This document shows positions 19,643-29,951 of a DNA stretch of 64,000 nucleotides, one piece after another. The notes below the pieces were generated by a model. It searched no databases. It was not told the DNA's origin and saw nothing but the letters and a program-made list of their open reading frames with translations. Origin of the DNA: Caldifarciminota bacterium (GTDB lineage: Bacteria > Hydrothermota > Hydrothermia > B15-G9); NCBI GenBank assembly GCA_015489175.1, contig WGAI01000059.1:22286-86285 (forward strand), given 5' to 3'. Each line of letters begins with the position of its first letter. Within the stretch, counting starts at the first letter, position 1. The translations under genes were made by a program, and so were the position numbers.

Positions 19643-20929
19643 TTACTTCATTCTTGGCTTCATTTCTCGATGTGTTACCATCTCATAGATCCATTCGAGC
19701 ACAAAACTGATTGTTGTAAGGATAACCAGAACGACAAGTGTGGCAACAGAGTGAAGATAGAGGTAATAGACCAGCACGGAAAACGAGACGATGTTCCCAA
19801 GTATTGAAATAATTATCAACAGAGGGTTACCCTTTGTCTCCTTGATCAGTTTGAGATGCCCTATGTTTACCCCTGTGTAGATTATCAGGAAAGCAGCGCT
19901 TCCCAGCATAGCTATTTTACTCAGATCTAACAGATTTGCGAAAATTATCACGAGTGTCGCTGTTATGATTAATCCTTCCGTGCCTCTCCCCCATATTTTT
20001 CTATCAAAGTCTTCGGGCAGTTCTCCATCTCTTGCCATCATGTAGCTTACATTTGCACCGCCATATAGGGTGGCGTTTATGGCAGATGCTGTCGAGAACA
20101 GGGCCGCAATTGCTATCACCTTGAACCCAGCAATCCCAAGGAACGGTTTGGCAGCTTCAGCAAGTGCATAATCTTTAGCTTTCACTATCTGTGGCAGAGG
20201 TAGGTTCCCTACAACCGCGAGGGAAACAGTTACATAGATTAAAATCACGATGAGCACGCTCAGATAAAGGGCGCGAGGCAGTAATTTTGGGGGGTTGTTC
20301 ATGTCCTCGGCGGCGTTGGTGATGAGTCCGAAACCTTCATAAGCAAGAAAAACTATCGCGGAGGCGAAAAAGATGTTTTTAGGTGCTGGAAATCTGGAAG
20401 GGCTTAATAGCTCAGGTTTTATGAAAAACAATCCTATGAGCGCGAACAATATCAAAATTCCCACTTTTATTGAAACTATAAACAACTCTGATTCACCGAC
20501 AGCTTTTGCACCAATAAAATTGATAGCGGCAAATACAACGATTATCAAAGTTGCAACGATATTGGTCCAAAAAGCGGGGAAGTTTGGGAAGAAGGTCATG
20601 GCGTAGGCTGCAAATGCCCTGGCATAAAGGGATAAAGCTATTATGTAACCGAGCCAGAGCATTAAGTTAAATCCTCCACTAATTACCCCACTTCCAAAGC
20701 TCTGAACGAGAAATTCAACAGGCCCTCCAGCAGAAGGATATCTCACTCCCAATTTAGCGTAAGAGTATGTGTTGAAAAGAGCGACTATGCCGGCAATCAC
20801 GAACGAGATATAGACAGCGTTACCGCCTATCTGGCAGGCAGTTCCGAGTATTGAAAATATGCCTGCTCCAACCATACCGCCTATTCCTATTGAGATAGCG
20901 CTCCATAACCCGATACTTTTCCTTGACAT
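19643..20929 (-). CDS. APC family amino acid permease
   Basis: SIGIGGMVGAGIFSILGTACQIGGNAVYISFVIAGIVALFNTYSYAKLGVRYPSAGGPVEFL, multiple TM segments. Confidence 0.94.
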   Translation of the reverse strand: MSRKSIGLWSAISIGIGGMVGAGIFSILGTACQIGGNAVYISFVIAGIVALFNTYSYAKLGVRYPSAGGPVEFLVQSFGSGVISGGFNLMLWLGYIIALSLYARAFAAYAMTFFPNFPAFWTNIVATLIIVVFAAINFIGAKAVGESELFIVSIKVGILILFALIGLFFIKPELLSPSRFPAPKNIFFASAIVFLAYEGFGLITNAAEDMNNPPKLLPRALYLSVLIVILIYVTVSLAVVGNLPLPQIVKAKDYALAEAAKPFLGIAGFKVIAIAALFSTASAINATLYGGANVSYMMARDGELPEDFDRKIWGRGTEGLIITATLVIIFANLLDLSKIAMLGSAAFLIIYTGVNIGHLKLIKETKGNPLLIIISILGNIVSFSVLVYYLYLHSVATLVVLVILTTISFVLEWIYEMVTHREMKPRMK

Positions 20930-20996
20930 CTGCTCTCTCCTTTGACGGTTATTTTGTTGTATTATGCGGTGGATTTCAAAAGGCGGTCATAACGAA

Positions 20997-21023
20997 GGGC
21001 GGGGCGGCGAAGCCGCCCCGCCC
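20997..21023. terminator. Hairpin downstream of atpB (minus strand)
   Basis: GGGCGGGGCGGC-GAA-GCCGCCCCGCCC. Confidence 0.85.
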
Positions 21024-21045
21024 GATTTTGTCTCTCCAGTTCGAC

Positions 21046-22497
21046 CTACTGCTTGCTTTCAGGATGTTCCTTAAGCCACCTCTCGCGGAACTTGTTGTAG
21101 TATTTGTCGATATACTCATCGCGGATACGCTTCAGTTCGGCGCGTGGGAACATCGCCAAAAGCTCCCATCCGAGATCGAGCGTCTTTTCTATCGGCCTGT
21201 CCTCGTATTCGCCCTGCCCGATATACCTCTCCTCGAATAGCTCAGCGAACTTGAAATAGAGTTTGTCTATATCCGAAAGTGCGGCCTCACCAAGGATCAC
21301 GGCAAGCTCCTGCACCTCTTTACCACGCGCATAAGCTGCAAAGAGCTGATTGAACAGGTTGGCGTGATCTTCACGCGTTTTCCCTTTCCCAATTCCTTTG
21401 TCCTTCAAACGCGAAAGGGATGCCATGACATCGACCGGCGGATAGATCTTCTTGCGGTGTAGAGACCTCGAAAGGATTATCTGCCCCTCTGTGATGTAAC
21501 CTGTGAGGTCAGGGATTGGATGTGTTTTGTCATCCTCGGGCATAGTGAGGATCGGAATCATGGTAATGGATCCCTTCTTACCCTTTATTCGTCCTGCCCT
21601 TTCGTAGATCGTGGACAGGTCGGTGTAAAGGTAGCCCGGATAGCCGCGGCGACCTGGCACCTCTTTACGGGCAGCGGAAACCTCACGCAGAGCTTCGCAG
21701 TAGTTGGTCATGTCCGTCAAAATCACAAGCACATGGTAATCCTTATCGAAAGCGAGGAATTCGGCTGTTGTGAGTGCTACACGCGGCGTGGCGAGACGCT
21801 CGATTGCAGGGTCATCTGCAAGATTGAGGAACAGAACAGCGCGCTCAATGGCTCCCGTCTCTTTGAAATCGTTGATGAAGAACTGTGCTTCCTCGAAAGT
21901 GATGCCCATGGCCGCGAACACCACGGCGAACTCTTCCGCTTTACCGAGCACTTTTGCCTGACGGGCGATCTGTGCGGCCATCCTGTTGTGCGGCAAGCCT
22001 GATCCTGAAAAGATCGGCAGTTTCTGGCCGCGAACGAGCGTGTTAAGCCCGTCTATCGCTGAAATCCCAGTCTGGATGAACTCGTTGGGGTAGTCCCTTG
22101 CATAAGGGTTTATCGGTGCACCGTTGATGTCACGCCTCTCCTCCGGGATTATGTCAGGGCCGTTGTCGATAGGGCGGCCAAGTCCATCGAAAACGCGCCC
22201 CAACATGTCGGCTGAAAGCGGCATTTCAATTCCGCGAGCGAGAAACCTGACCTTCGTCTTATCGATGTCAATTCCCTGTGTGCCTTCAAAGACCTGAATG
22301 AGTGCCTTGTCGCCTTCCACCATCAGCACCTGACCCGTGCGTTTGGTGCCGTCCGGGAGTGAAATCTCAACGAGCTCAGCGTATTTCGCCCCATCGACGC
22401 CCTCTACAAAGAGCAACGGACCGGATATGTCCGTCACAGTGTTGTATTCGGTAAACCTCTTAGGATCAAGCTGTAAGCTTTTTGAACTCATCATCAA
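21046..22497 (-). CDS. atpB: V-type ATP synthase subunit B
   Basis: [29 protein letters not shown]...[22 protein letters not shown]...[35 protein letters not shown]-type sequence. Confidence 0.98.
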   Translation of the reverse strand: MMMSSKSLQLDPKRFTEYNTVTDISGPLLFVEGVDGAKYAELVEISLPDGTKRTGQVLMVEGDKALIQVFEGTQGIDIDKTKVRFLARGIEMPLSADMLGRVFDGLGRPIDNGPDIIPEERRDINGAPINPYARDYPNEFIQTGISAIDGLNTLVRGQKLPIFSGSGLPHNRMAAQIARQAKVLGKAEEFAVVFAAMGITFEEAQFFINDFKETGAIERAVLFLNLADDPAIERLATPRVALTTAEFLAFDKDYHVLVILTDMTNYCEALREVSAARKEVPGRRGYPGYLYTDLSTIYERAGRIKGKKGSITMIPILTMPEDDKTHPIPDLTGYITEGQIILSRSLHRKKIYPPVDVMASLSRLKDKGIGKGKTREDHANLFNQLFAAYARGKEVQELAVILGEAALSDIDKLYFKFAELFEERYIGQGEYEDRPIEKTLDLGWELLAMFPRAELKRIRDEYIDKYYNKFRERWLKEHPESKQ

Positions 22498-24247
22498 TCT
22501 CCTTCCTCAATGCCTCAAATTTTTCGACGAATTTGCCTTCACGGTCTTCTTCGATGAATTTCATTCTGGCCACTTTCTCCCATGAACCGAGTTTCCGCAT
22601 CTCCTGTACAGAAACCCCTTTGTTTAGCGCCTGCTTTGCATTGTCGTAGAGATGGAATATAGTCTTCAACATCTGATGCTGTTTTATCAGTGAGCTGTAA
22701 GTATCGATCGGATCAAATGCGTTCTGGTGGAGGTAATCCTCACGGATTGACCTTGCTATCTCCATGAGCAGCTGGTCGGATTGTGAAAGGTAATCGAGAC
22801 CGACGAGCCTCACGATCTCCTGAAGCTCAGCCTCCTTTTCGAGGATTGTCATTGCCTCTTTTGACATGGTGTAGAAATCTTCACCGATCTCTTTGTCCAG
22901 ATATGGTTTCACACCTTCAAGGTAAAGGGAATAGCTGCGAAGCCAGTGGATGGCAGGGAAATGTCTCTGATAGGCCAGCTGTGCGTCGAGGCTCCAGAAC
23001 ACCTTTACAACCCTGAGTGTGGCCTGAACAACCGGGTCTGCGAGGTCACCGCCGGGCGGCGAGACAGCGCCTATTGCCGTGAGTGCACCCTCCCGTTCCT
23101 CCTGACCGAGTGTCTTGACGCGTCCAGCACGCTCGTAGAAGGACGCGACGCGGGTTGCCAGATATGCGGGATACCCCTCTTCGCCGGGCATCTCTTCAAG
23201 TCGGCCGGATATCTCGCGCATCGCCTCAGCCCATCTCGATGTTGAGTCGGCCATGAGCGCCACCGTGTAGCCCATGTCGCGGAAATATTCAGCTATCGTT
23301 ATACCCGTATAGACCGACGCCTCACGCGCCGCGACAGGCATGTTGGATGTGTTTGCTATCAGGATGGTTCTCTGCATCAAAGGGAGGCCTGAACGGGGGT
23401 CTTCGAGCTCAGGGAACTCTATCAACACATCTGTCATCTCGTTTCCACGCTCACCGCAACCGATATACACAACTATGTCAGCATCAGACCATTTTGCGAG
23501 CTGGTGCTGGATGACTGTTTTGCCTGAACCGAACGGCCCCGGCACGCAAGCTGTGCCACCCTTCGCAACCGGAAAGAAGGTATCGATTATGCGCTGTCCC
23601 GTAACCATCGGGATGTCAGGAAATAGCCTCTCTTTTACCGGTCTTGGCACACGCACAGGCCATTTGTGATAAAGCTTAACTTCGTAACTATCACCGTCTT
23701 CAGTTTTGACGACTGCAACGACATCTTCAACTGTGAATTCTCCTTCTTCGATTTTCTCTATTTTGCCAGGTTTTGCGTTTGGTGGAATCAAAATCTTGTG
23801 GTTTACAAGCTCGGTTTCCTTGACTTCTCCAATGACATCACCGGGTTCAACATGATCCCCTGCTTTTTTGACCGGTTTGAAATGCCACTTTTTATCTCTT
23901 GGCAGCGCAGGGACATGAATGCCACGAGTAATGAAATGGCCGGCCTTTTCGGATATGACATCGAGAGGTCTCTGGATTCCGTCGAAGATGGATGATATGA
24001 GTCCGGGGCCAAGCTCTACCGAAAGGGGTTCGCCTGTTGGATAAACCGGCTCTCCCGGGCCAATTCCTGTGGTATCTTCATATACCTGTATGGAGGCTCT
24101 GTCACCTTTTAACTCAATTATTTCGCCTATCAGCCTGTGGTCGCTGACATACACGACATCATACATCTTTGAACCAAGCATATTTTTGGCGACCACCAAT
24201 GGCCCGGCGACCTTAACTATCTCGCCTACCTGTTTTGTTTCAGCCAT
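22466..24247 (-). CDS. atpA: V-type ATP synthase subunit A
   Basis: [23 protein letters not shown]...[45 protein letters not shown]; start 24247 preceded by aaaaggag (ORF extension to 24334 rejected). Confidence 0.98.
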   Translation of the reverse strand: MAETKQVGEIVKVAGPLVVAKNMLGSKMYDVVYVSDHRLIGEIIELKGDRASIQVYEDTTGIGPGEPVYPTGEPLSVELGPGLISSIFDGIQRPLDVISEKAGHFITRGIHVPALPRDKKWHFKPVKKAGDHVEPGDVIGEVKETELVNHKILIPPNAKPGKIEKIEEGEFTVEDVVAVVKTEDGDSYEVKLYHKWPVRVPRPVKERLFPDIPMVTGQRIIDTFFPVAKGGTACVPGPFGSGKTVIQHQLAKWSDADIVVYIGCGERGNEMTDVLIEFPELEDPRSGLPLMQRTILIANTSNMPVAAREASVYTGITIAEYFRDMGYTVALMADSTSRWAEAMREISGRLEEMPGEEGYPAYLATRVASFYERAGRVKTLGQEEREGALTAIGAVSPPGGDLADPVVQATLRVVKVFWSLDAQLAYQRHFPAIHWLRSYSLYLEGVKPYLDKEIGEDFYTMSKEAMTILEKEAELQEIVRLVGLDYLSQSDQLLMEIARSIREDYLHQNAFDPIDTYSSLIKQHQMLKTIFHLYDNAKQALNKGVSVQEMRKLGSWEKVARMKFIEEDREGKFVEKFEALRKEIDDEFKKLTA

Positions 24248-24325
24248 CCACAAATCTCCTTTTTCGCAAATGATTTTGAAGAGGTTGATAATTCTAAACT
24301 TTTCTGCCCCTTGATGTCCAGAATG

Positions 24326-24352
24326 CGTTATCACTCATTTAAAATGTTACCG
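24326..24352. repeat. IS-end repeat, solo copy
   Basis: CGTTATCACTCATTTAAAATGTTACCG; exact reverse complement of 52430-52456. Confidence 0.85.
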
Positions 24353-24988
24353 AGGAGATGTTAGTCCACATTTGATTTTGTTACTACACCTCACCGAAAA
24401 GAGAGTAATTCTCCCGTTATATAATCGATGTAGTGAGAGTGAGTTACGGCTTCAACAGGTGGGGAAGTTACAAAGTTGGGGTATATTTGCGGTTAGATGC
24501 GGAGCCACGGATAAGATGGCGTGGATTGCTGATGTGATGGCGACGGGGCGGGATGAGTTATGCTCAGTTATGCAAAGAGATTAAGGAACATCTTTCTAAC
24601 AATGCTTCGGTTATATACAGCACAACAAAGTAAACGGCATATAGCCGCGCTGGAAAGGGTTCTGGTCGTTATTTAAGGGCAGGCAATTTGCACCTAAACC
24701 ATTGCATCATAACAGGGGCTCTGACACAAAATAGCGTCACAACCTGACCGCAGTTTCACTTCACAACATTGTCCTTTGACTGACTTTATACCCAACACAT
24801 TTTGGGCATTTAAAATCGCCTCACGCCGTAATGGGAAGTAACATAGTGATTTCTAAAAGGTTATTTTTTATTCGCGGCGGAACTTTGAAAGCAGATGTAA
24901 GGTTATGGCCTTATAATTTTGCAACCACAAGTTTAGCGAGTATTGAACTCCTGATTTTGCCATCAAAAATCCATTCAAGGAGGTTTTT

Positions 24989-27900
24989 ATGCACAAATGG
25001 ATTATCCCCATGCTGCTGGTGGTCTCTATCTCAGCCTCTCAAGCCGGAACGATAAGCAAGAAGCTGCAGGAAAGGTTGAGTAAGGCCACCCCAGATGACC
25101 ACATAAAGGTATTGGTCTGGATGTCAGAGCAGGCTGATATGAGCACCCTGAAAGGTGCGGACTACGCCACGAAGGCGGAGTATCTGAGGGATCTCGCGGA
25201 GAGAACCCAGAGGCCGATCCTCACAACGCTGGCCTCAAAAGGCAGAGAAGTGCTTGATGTGAGAAGTTTCTGGCTTGTAAACATGATTTACATGGAAGCC
25301 ACGCCTGAGGTTATACGGGAAGTTGCACAACGGAACGATGTTGCGTTTGTTGACATCTCAAGGGTCAGACACATCATAGAGCCGCATCCGAGCACGAAGC
25401 CTGTCCCACATACCAAAACCGTCGAGTGGAACATAGACAAGATCAAAGCGGACTCCGTGTGGGCCGAATACGGGCTTTCAGGCGACGGCGTCATAGTTGG
25501 CACAATGGACACAGGTATCGATCCGTCACATCCAGCGTTGCAGGGCAACTTTTCCGGCCATTTCTTCGATGCAGTAAACGGTCAGAGCGCGCCTTATGAC
25601 GATCACGGCCACGGCACGCATGTCGCCGGAACGATCGCAGGTGGCGACGGACCGGGCCCGTTCGACCACGATATAGGAATCGCTTACAACGCACAGATCG
25701 TGTCCGCCAAAGCCTTCAACGCAGGCGGCAGCGGCAGCGATCCCGACATCATCGCATGCTTCCAGTATTTCGTCACGCTGAAGGCCGATTCTGGAGTTGA
25801 CATCAAAGTCGTGTCGAACTCCTGGGGCAGCACCGATAACACGGATACCACATTCCTGCCGTATGTGCGTGCATGGCATGAGTTTGACATCATACCTGTG
25901 TTCGCCAGTGGAAACTCAGGCCCATCTTCGGGAAGTGCGGGAACACCCGGCAACTTCCCCAATGTCATCGGGGTGGGAGCGACGACATCTTCTGACAACA
26001 TCGCATCATTCAGCTCGCGTGGCCCTGCACCAAACCAGTATCCGTGGAACGACACCACCCTGTGGTCCCGTCCGGACTGGAACTTCATAAAGCCTGACAT
26101 CTCGGCACCGGGTCAAGGCGTGACATCGAGCGTGCCGGGCGGCGGATACGCCACATGGGACGGGACTTCGATGGCCACACCGCATATCACCGGTGTGATA
26201 GCACTCATGTTCGAGAAAAATCCGGGCCTCGATTACAGCCTCGTTTACGACATATTGACCAACTACGCAGTTGACCACCCGTCGCAGGGCGCACCCTATC
26301 CAAACAATGACTATGGATGGGGCCGTGTGAACGCTCTGCTCGCAGTGGAAAACACCCCATCCCTCGATTCGCCGTATCTCAGAGTTCTCTCACCGCTCGT
26401 TGACGACGCTTCCGGTAACAACAACGGTATTCCTGATCCCGGAGAGACAGTCACGATGTATGTTCCACTCAGGAACATCGGTCTTAATGTGTTCAATGTG
26501 ACTGCTACCCTTACGAGCGACGACCCTGACATCACGATATCGGATAACACGGCGAACTACGGCGATGTTTACTCCGATAGCACTGCTCAGGGAGATGGCT
26601 TTGAGTTCACATCAAACCCTGAGCGCAGGCCTGGCCTTCCGACAACATTTGTGATATCTATCTCAGGAACCGACTCCGCAGGCGCACCTTACACCAAAGT
26701 CGATACATTCAACCTTCAAATAGGCGTGCCCGAATACTATCCATGGTTCGCAGACGATTTTGAGAGCGGTCTCGGCCAGTGGATAACCGGTGGCACAAGC
26801 GATTGGGGGATTACAGAGGAGTCAAGTCACAGTGCGTCCCATAGCGCCACAGACTCTCCGAACGCCCAATATGGCAACAACGAGCACAAATACCTCATGA
26901 TAGCAGAACCTATCGACCTGTCAGACGCCTACTTCGCAAGGATTCACCTGTGGCAGAAGTATTCTCTCGAGAACGGATTTGACTACGGATACATTCAGGT
27001 CTCCACGGACTCTTCCGATGCAGGCGAGTGGACGAATGTCGCGACCGTGAACGGTGATCAGGACGACTGGCAGGAGAGTTATTACGACATATCCGGCTTT
27101 GCCGGTCAGCAGGTTTACATAAGGTTCTTGTTGGAAACCGACGGCTCCGTGACGCGCGACGGATGGTATATCGATGATGTTTCAGTCGAATTAGATATTC
27201 CTTTAGAGGGTGTCATCATCTCACTTCGCGGCGTGGATGTGCTCGACGATGGTGGAAACGGCATCATCGACCCTGGCGAGTCGGGTTATCTGTTCGTGCA
27301 CATCTTCAACATGGGCAGCGATACAGGCATAAATGTCAGCGCTTTGCTTAGCAGCGCAGACGATTACATCACGATAAACGACTCCACAGCAAGTAATGCG
27401 TTAATACTGCCCGGACAGGAACTTATCGATACATTCCAGATAACGGCTGCTGAAAACGCGCCAAGGGAACATGTTGCAGTGTTTGCTCTCCACATTTCTG
27501 GTGATAATTTCACATCCGATAAGGAATTCGCACTTATTATCGGCCAGAAGACAGTCGCTGACCCGTCCGGCCCTGACAGTTATGGCTATTATGCCTTTGA
27601 GGACACGGATACCTCTTACAACGATCACCCAACATTCGAATGGGTTGAAATAGCGCCGTCGGCAGGTGGTCCCGGTACCCATCTGAACCTCGGCGATGAT
27701 GACAACCATGTCCTGACAATTCCGTTCACATTCAACTACTATGGGACCACATACAGCAACCTGACGATATGTTCAAACGGGTGGATCGCAATGGGTTCGG
27801 TTTCGGAAACCGATTTCAGCAACTCTGAAATTCCTAACAGCGATGGGCCACCGGCAATGATAGCCCCGATGTGGGATGACCTCAATCCAAATGAGGGCGG

Positions 27901-28510
27901 AGAAGTGGCTTATTACATCGATAACGACAATCATCGCGTGATCGTGGAGTGGAAAGATCTGCCACACTACGGAAGCTCATCTGACCGCGAGAATTTTGAG
28001 GCGATACTTTATGACCCTGCTTACTATCCTACTGTGACAGGTGACGGTGTGATTCTGTTCCAGTATCTGACAGACCCTGCACAGGACGACTTTACCACAG
28101 GAATTGAAGATCCGACCGAGACAATCGGACTTCAGTTTTACTTTGATGGCACCCTGGACCGTCTTGCAACTCCCATAACCGCAGGCAAAGCCATAAAGTT
28201 CACAACAGGCAGCACATCAGGCGTTCAGGAACCTGTGCCTCAGCCTATAAACAAGCTGGCTTTCGGCATTTCACCCAATGTCATAACAGGTAGAGCTGTG
28301 ATAACGCTCGCGCTCCCATCCCGCCAGTATGTTGACATCAAGGTCTATGATCTCAGCGGCAGGGTTGTAAGCACGGTGTTCAGGGGGCAGAAGAAGGCTG
28401 GCATCTACCGGTTCAACTGGAATCCTGCGGAGCTACCGAACGGTGTGTATTTCGTATCGCTTACAGCAGGCAAAACGCAGTTCACCCGCAAAGCATTGAT
28501 AATAAGGTAA
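24989..28510 (+). CDS. Secreted subtilisin-like S8 peptidase, multidomain, type-IX-like C-terminal sorting tail
   Basis: Signal peptide; catalytic VGTMDTGIDPSHPAL, DDHGHGTHVAGTIAG, DGTSMATPHITGVIAL; C-term YDLSGRVVSTVFRGQKKAGIYRFNWNPAELPNGVYFVSLTAGKTQFTRKALIIR. Confidence 0.96.
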   Translation: MHKWIIPMLLVVSISASQAGTISKKLQERLSKATPDDHIKVLVWMSEQADMSTLKGADYATKAEYLRDLAERTQRPILTTLASKGREVLDVRSFWLVNMIYMEATPEVIREVAQRNDVAFVDISRVRHIIEPHPSTKPVPHTKTVEWNIDKIKADSVWAEYGLSGDGVIVGTMDTGIDPSHPALQGNFSGHFFDAVNGQSAPYDDHGHGTHVAGTIAGGDGPGPFDHDIGIAYNAQIVSAKAFNAGGSGSDPDIIACFQYFVTLKADSGVDIKVVSNSWGSTDNTDTTFLPYVRAWHEFDIIPVFASGNSGPSSGSAGTPGNFPNVIGVGATTSSDNIASFSSRGPAPNQYPWNDTTLWSRPDWNFIKPDISAPGQGVTSSVPGGGYATWDGTSMATPHITGVIALMFEKNPGLDYSLVYDILTNYAVDHPSQGAPYPNNDYGWGRVNALLAVENTPSLDSPYLRVLSPLVDDASGNNNGIPDPGETVTMYVPLRNIGLNVFNVTATLTSDDPDITISDNTANYGDVYSDSTAQGDGFEFTSNPERRPGLPTTFVISISGTDSAGAPYTKVDTFNLQIGVPEYYPWFADDFESGLGQWITGGTSDWGITEESSHSASHSATDSPNAQYGNNEHKYLMIAEPIDLSDAYFARIHLWQKYSLENGFDYGYIQVSTDSSDAGEWTNVATVNGDQDDWQESYYDISGFAGQQVYIRFLLETDGSVTRDGWYIDDVSVELDIPLEGVIISLRGVDVLDDGGNGIIDPGESGYLFVHIFNMGSDTGINVSALLSSADDYITINDSTASNALILPGQELIDTFQITAAENAPREHVAVFALHISGDNFTSDKEFALIIGQKTVADPSGPDSYGYYAFEDTDTSYNDHPTFEWVEIAPSAGGPGTHLNLGDDDNHVLTIPFTFNYYGTTYSNLTICSNGWIAMGSVSETDFSNSEIPNSDGPPAMIAPMWDDLNPNEGGEVAYYIDNDNHRVIVEWKDLPHYGSSSDRENFEAILYDPAYYPTVTGDGVILFQYLTDPAQDDFTTGIEDPTETIGLQFYFDGTLDRLATPITAGKAIKFTTGSTSGVQEPVPQPINKLAFGISPNVITGRAVITLALPSRQYVDIKVYDLSGRVVSTVFRGQKKAGIYRFNWNPAELPNGVYFVSLTAGKTQFTRKALIIR

Positions 28511-28899
28511 TGAAAACAGGGGCGGCCATTACCCTTCTGACCGTTGCTATTGTCAGCTGTCACAGTAAAGTGGTGGAAGGGTGGCCGCCCTTTCAAATAT
28601 CAAATTGCCATAAAATTTTGAATCCTGACTCACTTCCTGTGCCAATCGCCAGAAAATTGAAACAAAAGGCTTATACAGTTAATCTAATGGCATATACAAA
28701 AGAGATGTTCCCAAGTTTAGCGTTCAAAGGTGTTCCTAAGTTCACATTTGCGGCTGTTTGCGATGGCTCTTATGCATTGAGGTATTTATGGATAATCGAC
28801 GGAGACAGGGTCTTTGCTGGCGTGCAGATCTGGGTCATTGTTGATCCATCTTCAGGGTCTATAACAAAAATTTACATGGAGAGGTTGCCCTATGAGTAA
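28510..28899 (+). CDS. Hypothetical lipoprotein (129 aa)
   Basis: TAATG overlap with the protease stop; lipobox-like TVAIVSCHSK. Confidence 0.6.
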   Translation: MKTGAAITLLTVAIVSCHSKVVEGWPPFQISNCHKILNPDSLPVPIARKLKQKAYTVNLMAYTKEMFPSLAFKGVPKFTFAAVCDGSYALRYLWIIDGDRVFAGVQIWVIVDPSSGSITKIYMERLPYE

Positions 28900-29593
28900 T
28901 TGTCCACCTGCAGTTGTTCAAAGAAGGATAATAAGGTTCGAGGCGGGAACGGTTGAGGAACGCCTCGATGACCTTTTGATTGAATCCACAATAAAAGTTT
29001 TGTGGAACGGAAAACGGATTTACTCCGGTTTGGTGACGAGGTGTAATCTGGTCGATTTCGTTGTTGGTCACCTCATCAGCGAAGGATTTATTTGCGATGA
29101 TTCGGATGTTTTTGAGATATCCATTAAAGGAGACCGTATTGAGGTGACCGGGCGTGATAACCCATGCAACACCCCATCCCGTGAGCTGAAAGAGGCGGAA
29201 GTCAAGGCGTGGAAACTCATCAAGTACGCAAACATCGTCCGTGGAATGGGCTGGATTTACAAGGAGACCGGAAGCACACACACGGGTGGCATATTCGTGG
29301 AAGGAACTTTGAAAATCTTCCATGAGGACATATCCAGATGGAATGTAGCAGACAAACTTGTTGGAACGGCTTTCAGGCAAAACATACATCCTGATATCGT
29401 GATAGTTTCCAGCAGGATGGTGTCGCCGCTTGTCAAAAAGCTGGCTCATTTAGGAGCTCCGATCATAGCATCGGTGTCAGCCCCGACGGAAAAGGCGGTC
29501 GAAACAGCGGAGGAATACGGGCTCACACTTGTGGGTTTCCTGAGAGGGAACAGGTTTAACATATACTCAAATGAGTGGAGGATCATCTACTGA
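28892..29593 (+). CDS. FdhD-family formate dehydrogenase accessory protein, divergent (no CxxC loop)
   Basis: TGSTHTGGIFV, HEDISRWNVADKLVGTAF, VSSRMVSPLVKKLAHLGAPIIASVSAPTEKAVETAEEYGLTLVGFLRGNRFNIYS. Confidence 0.88.
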   Translation: MSNCPPAVVQRRIIRFEAGTVEERLDDLLIESTIKVLWNGKRIYSGLVTRCNLVDFVVGHLISEGFICDDSDVFEISIKGDRIEVTGRDNPCNTPSRELKEAEVKAWKLIKYANIVRGMGWIYKETGSTHTGGIFVEGTLKIFHEDISRWNVADKLVGTAFRQNIHPDIVIVSSRMVSPLVKKLAHLGAPIIASVSAPTEKAVETAEEYGLTLVGFLRGNRFNIYSNEWRIIY

Positions 29594-29951
29594 TTGCCTG
29601 TTCGTGGTGTCGTTGAGCTGGAAAACACGCGTTTACCTGAAAGCTATGCTGATGGAGGAACTCAGCGGATGGCGGATTTTTTCGGTCATCTCCGTGCGCG
29701 ATGTCCGATCGACGGTCGATCAATGCAAAGATGTTGTCCTGATTCTGGAATTTCCACTTGAAATGAGCGAGTTTGAAAGGGAATGGCTAAAATTCGTGTC
29801 GGACAGGGTCCCCACCGTCGTGCTGGGGCATTCACCTGAGTGGCTTCGCCACAAGCTGCACTTCGACTACCCGATAACCATAGGTGAAATTGTCGAGAAG
29901 TTAAAGGGTTTCCTCGTCTCACATGAGAAAGACGAGCTTAAACAGGCGTGA
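29571..29951 (+). CDS. Hypothetical protein, possibly a degenerate receiver-like fold
   Basis: Short ORF overlapping the FdhD stop; alternating beta/alpha pattern. Confidence 0.5.
   Translation: MSGGSSTDCLFVVSLSWKTRVYLKAMLMEELSGWRIFSVISVRDVRSTVDQCKDVVLILEFPLEMSEFEREWLKFVSDRVPTVVLGHSPEWLRHKLHFDYPITIGEIVEKLKGFLVSHEKDELKQA

Noticed and set aside
24247-24334. N-terminal extension of V-ATPase A ([19 protein letters not shown]...)
   Set aside because: Extension runs into the IS-end repeat; the conserved start [17 protein letters not shown] with its own SD lies at 24247.
24353-24985. Possible further transposase remnant between the IS end and the subtilase (YAQLCKEIKEHLSNNASVIYSTTK)
   Set aside because: Coding-like fragments are too short and broken to assign to any family by eye.
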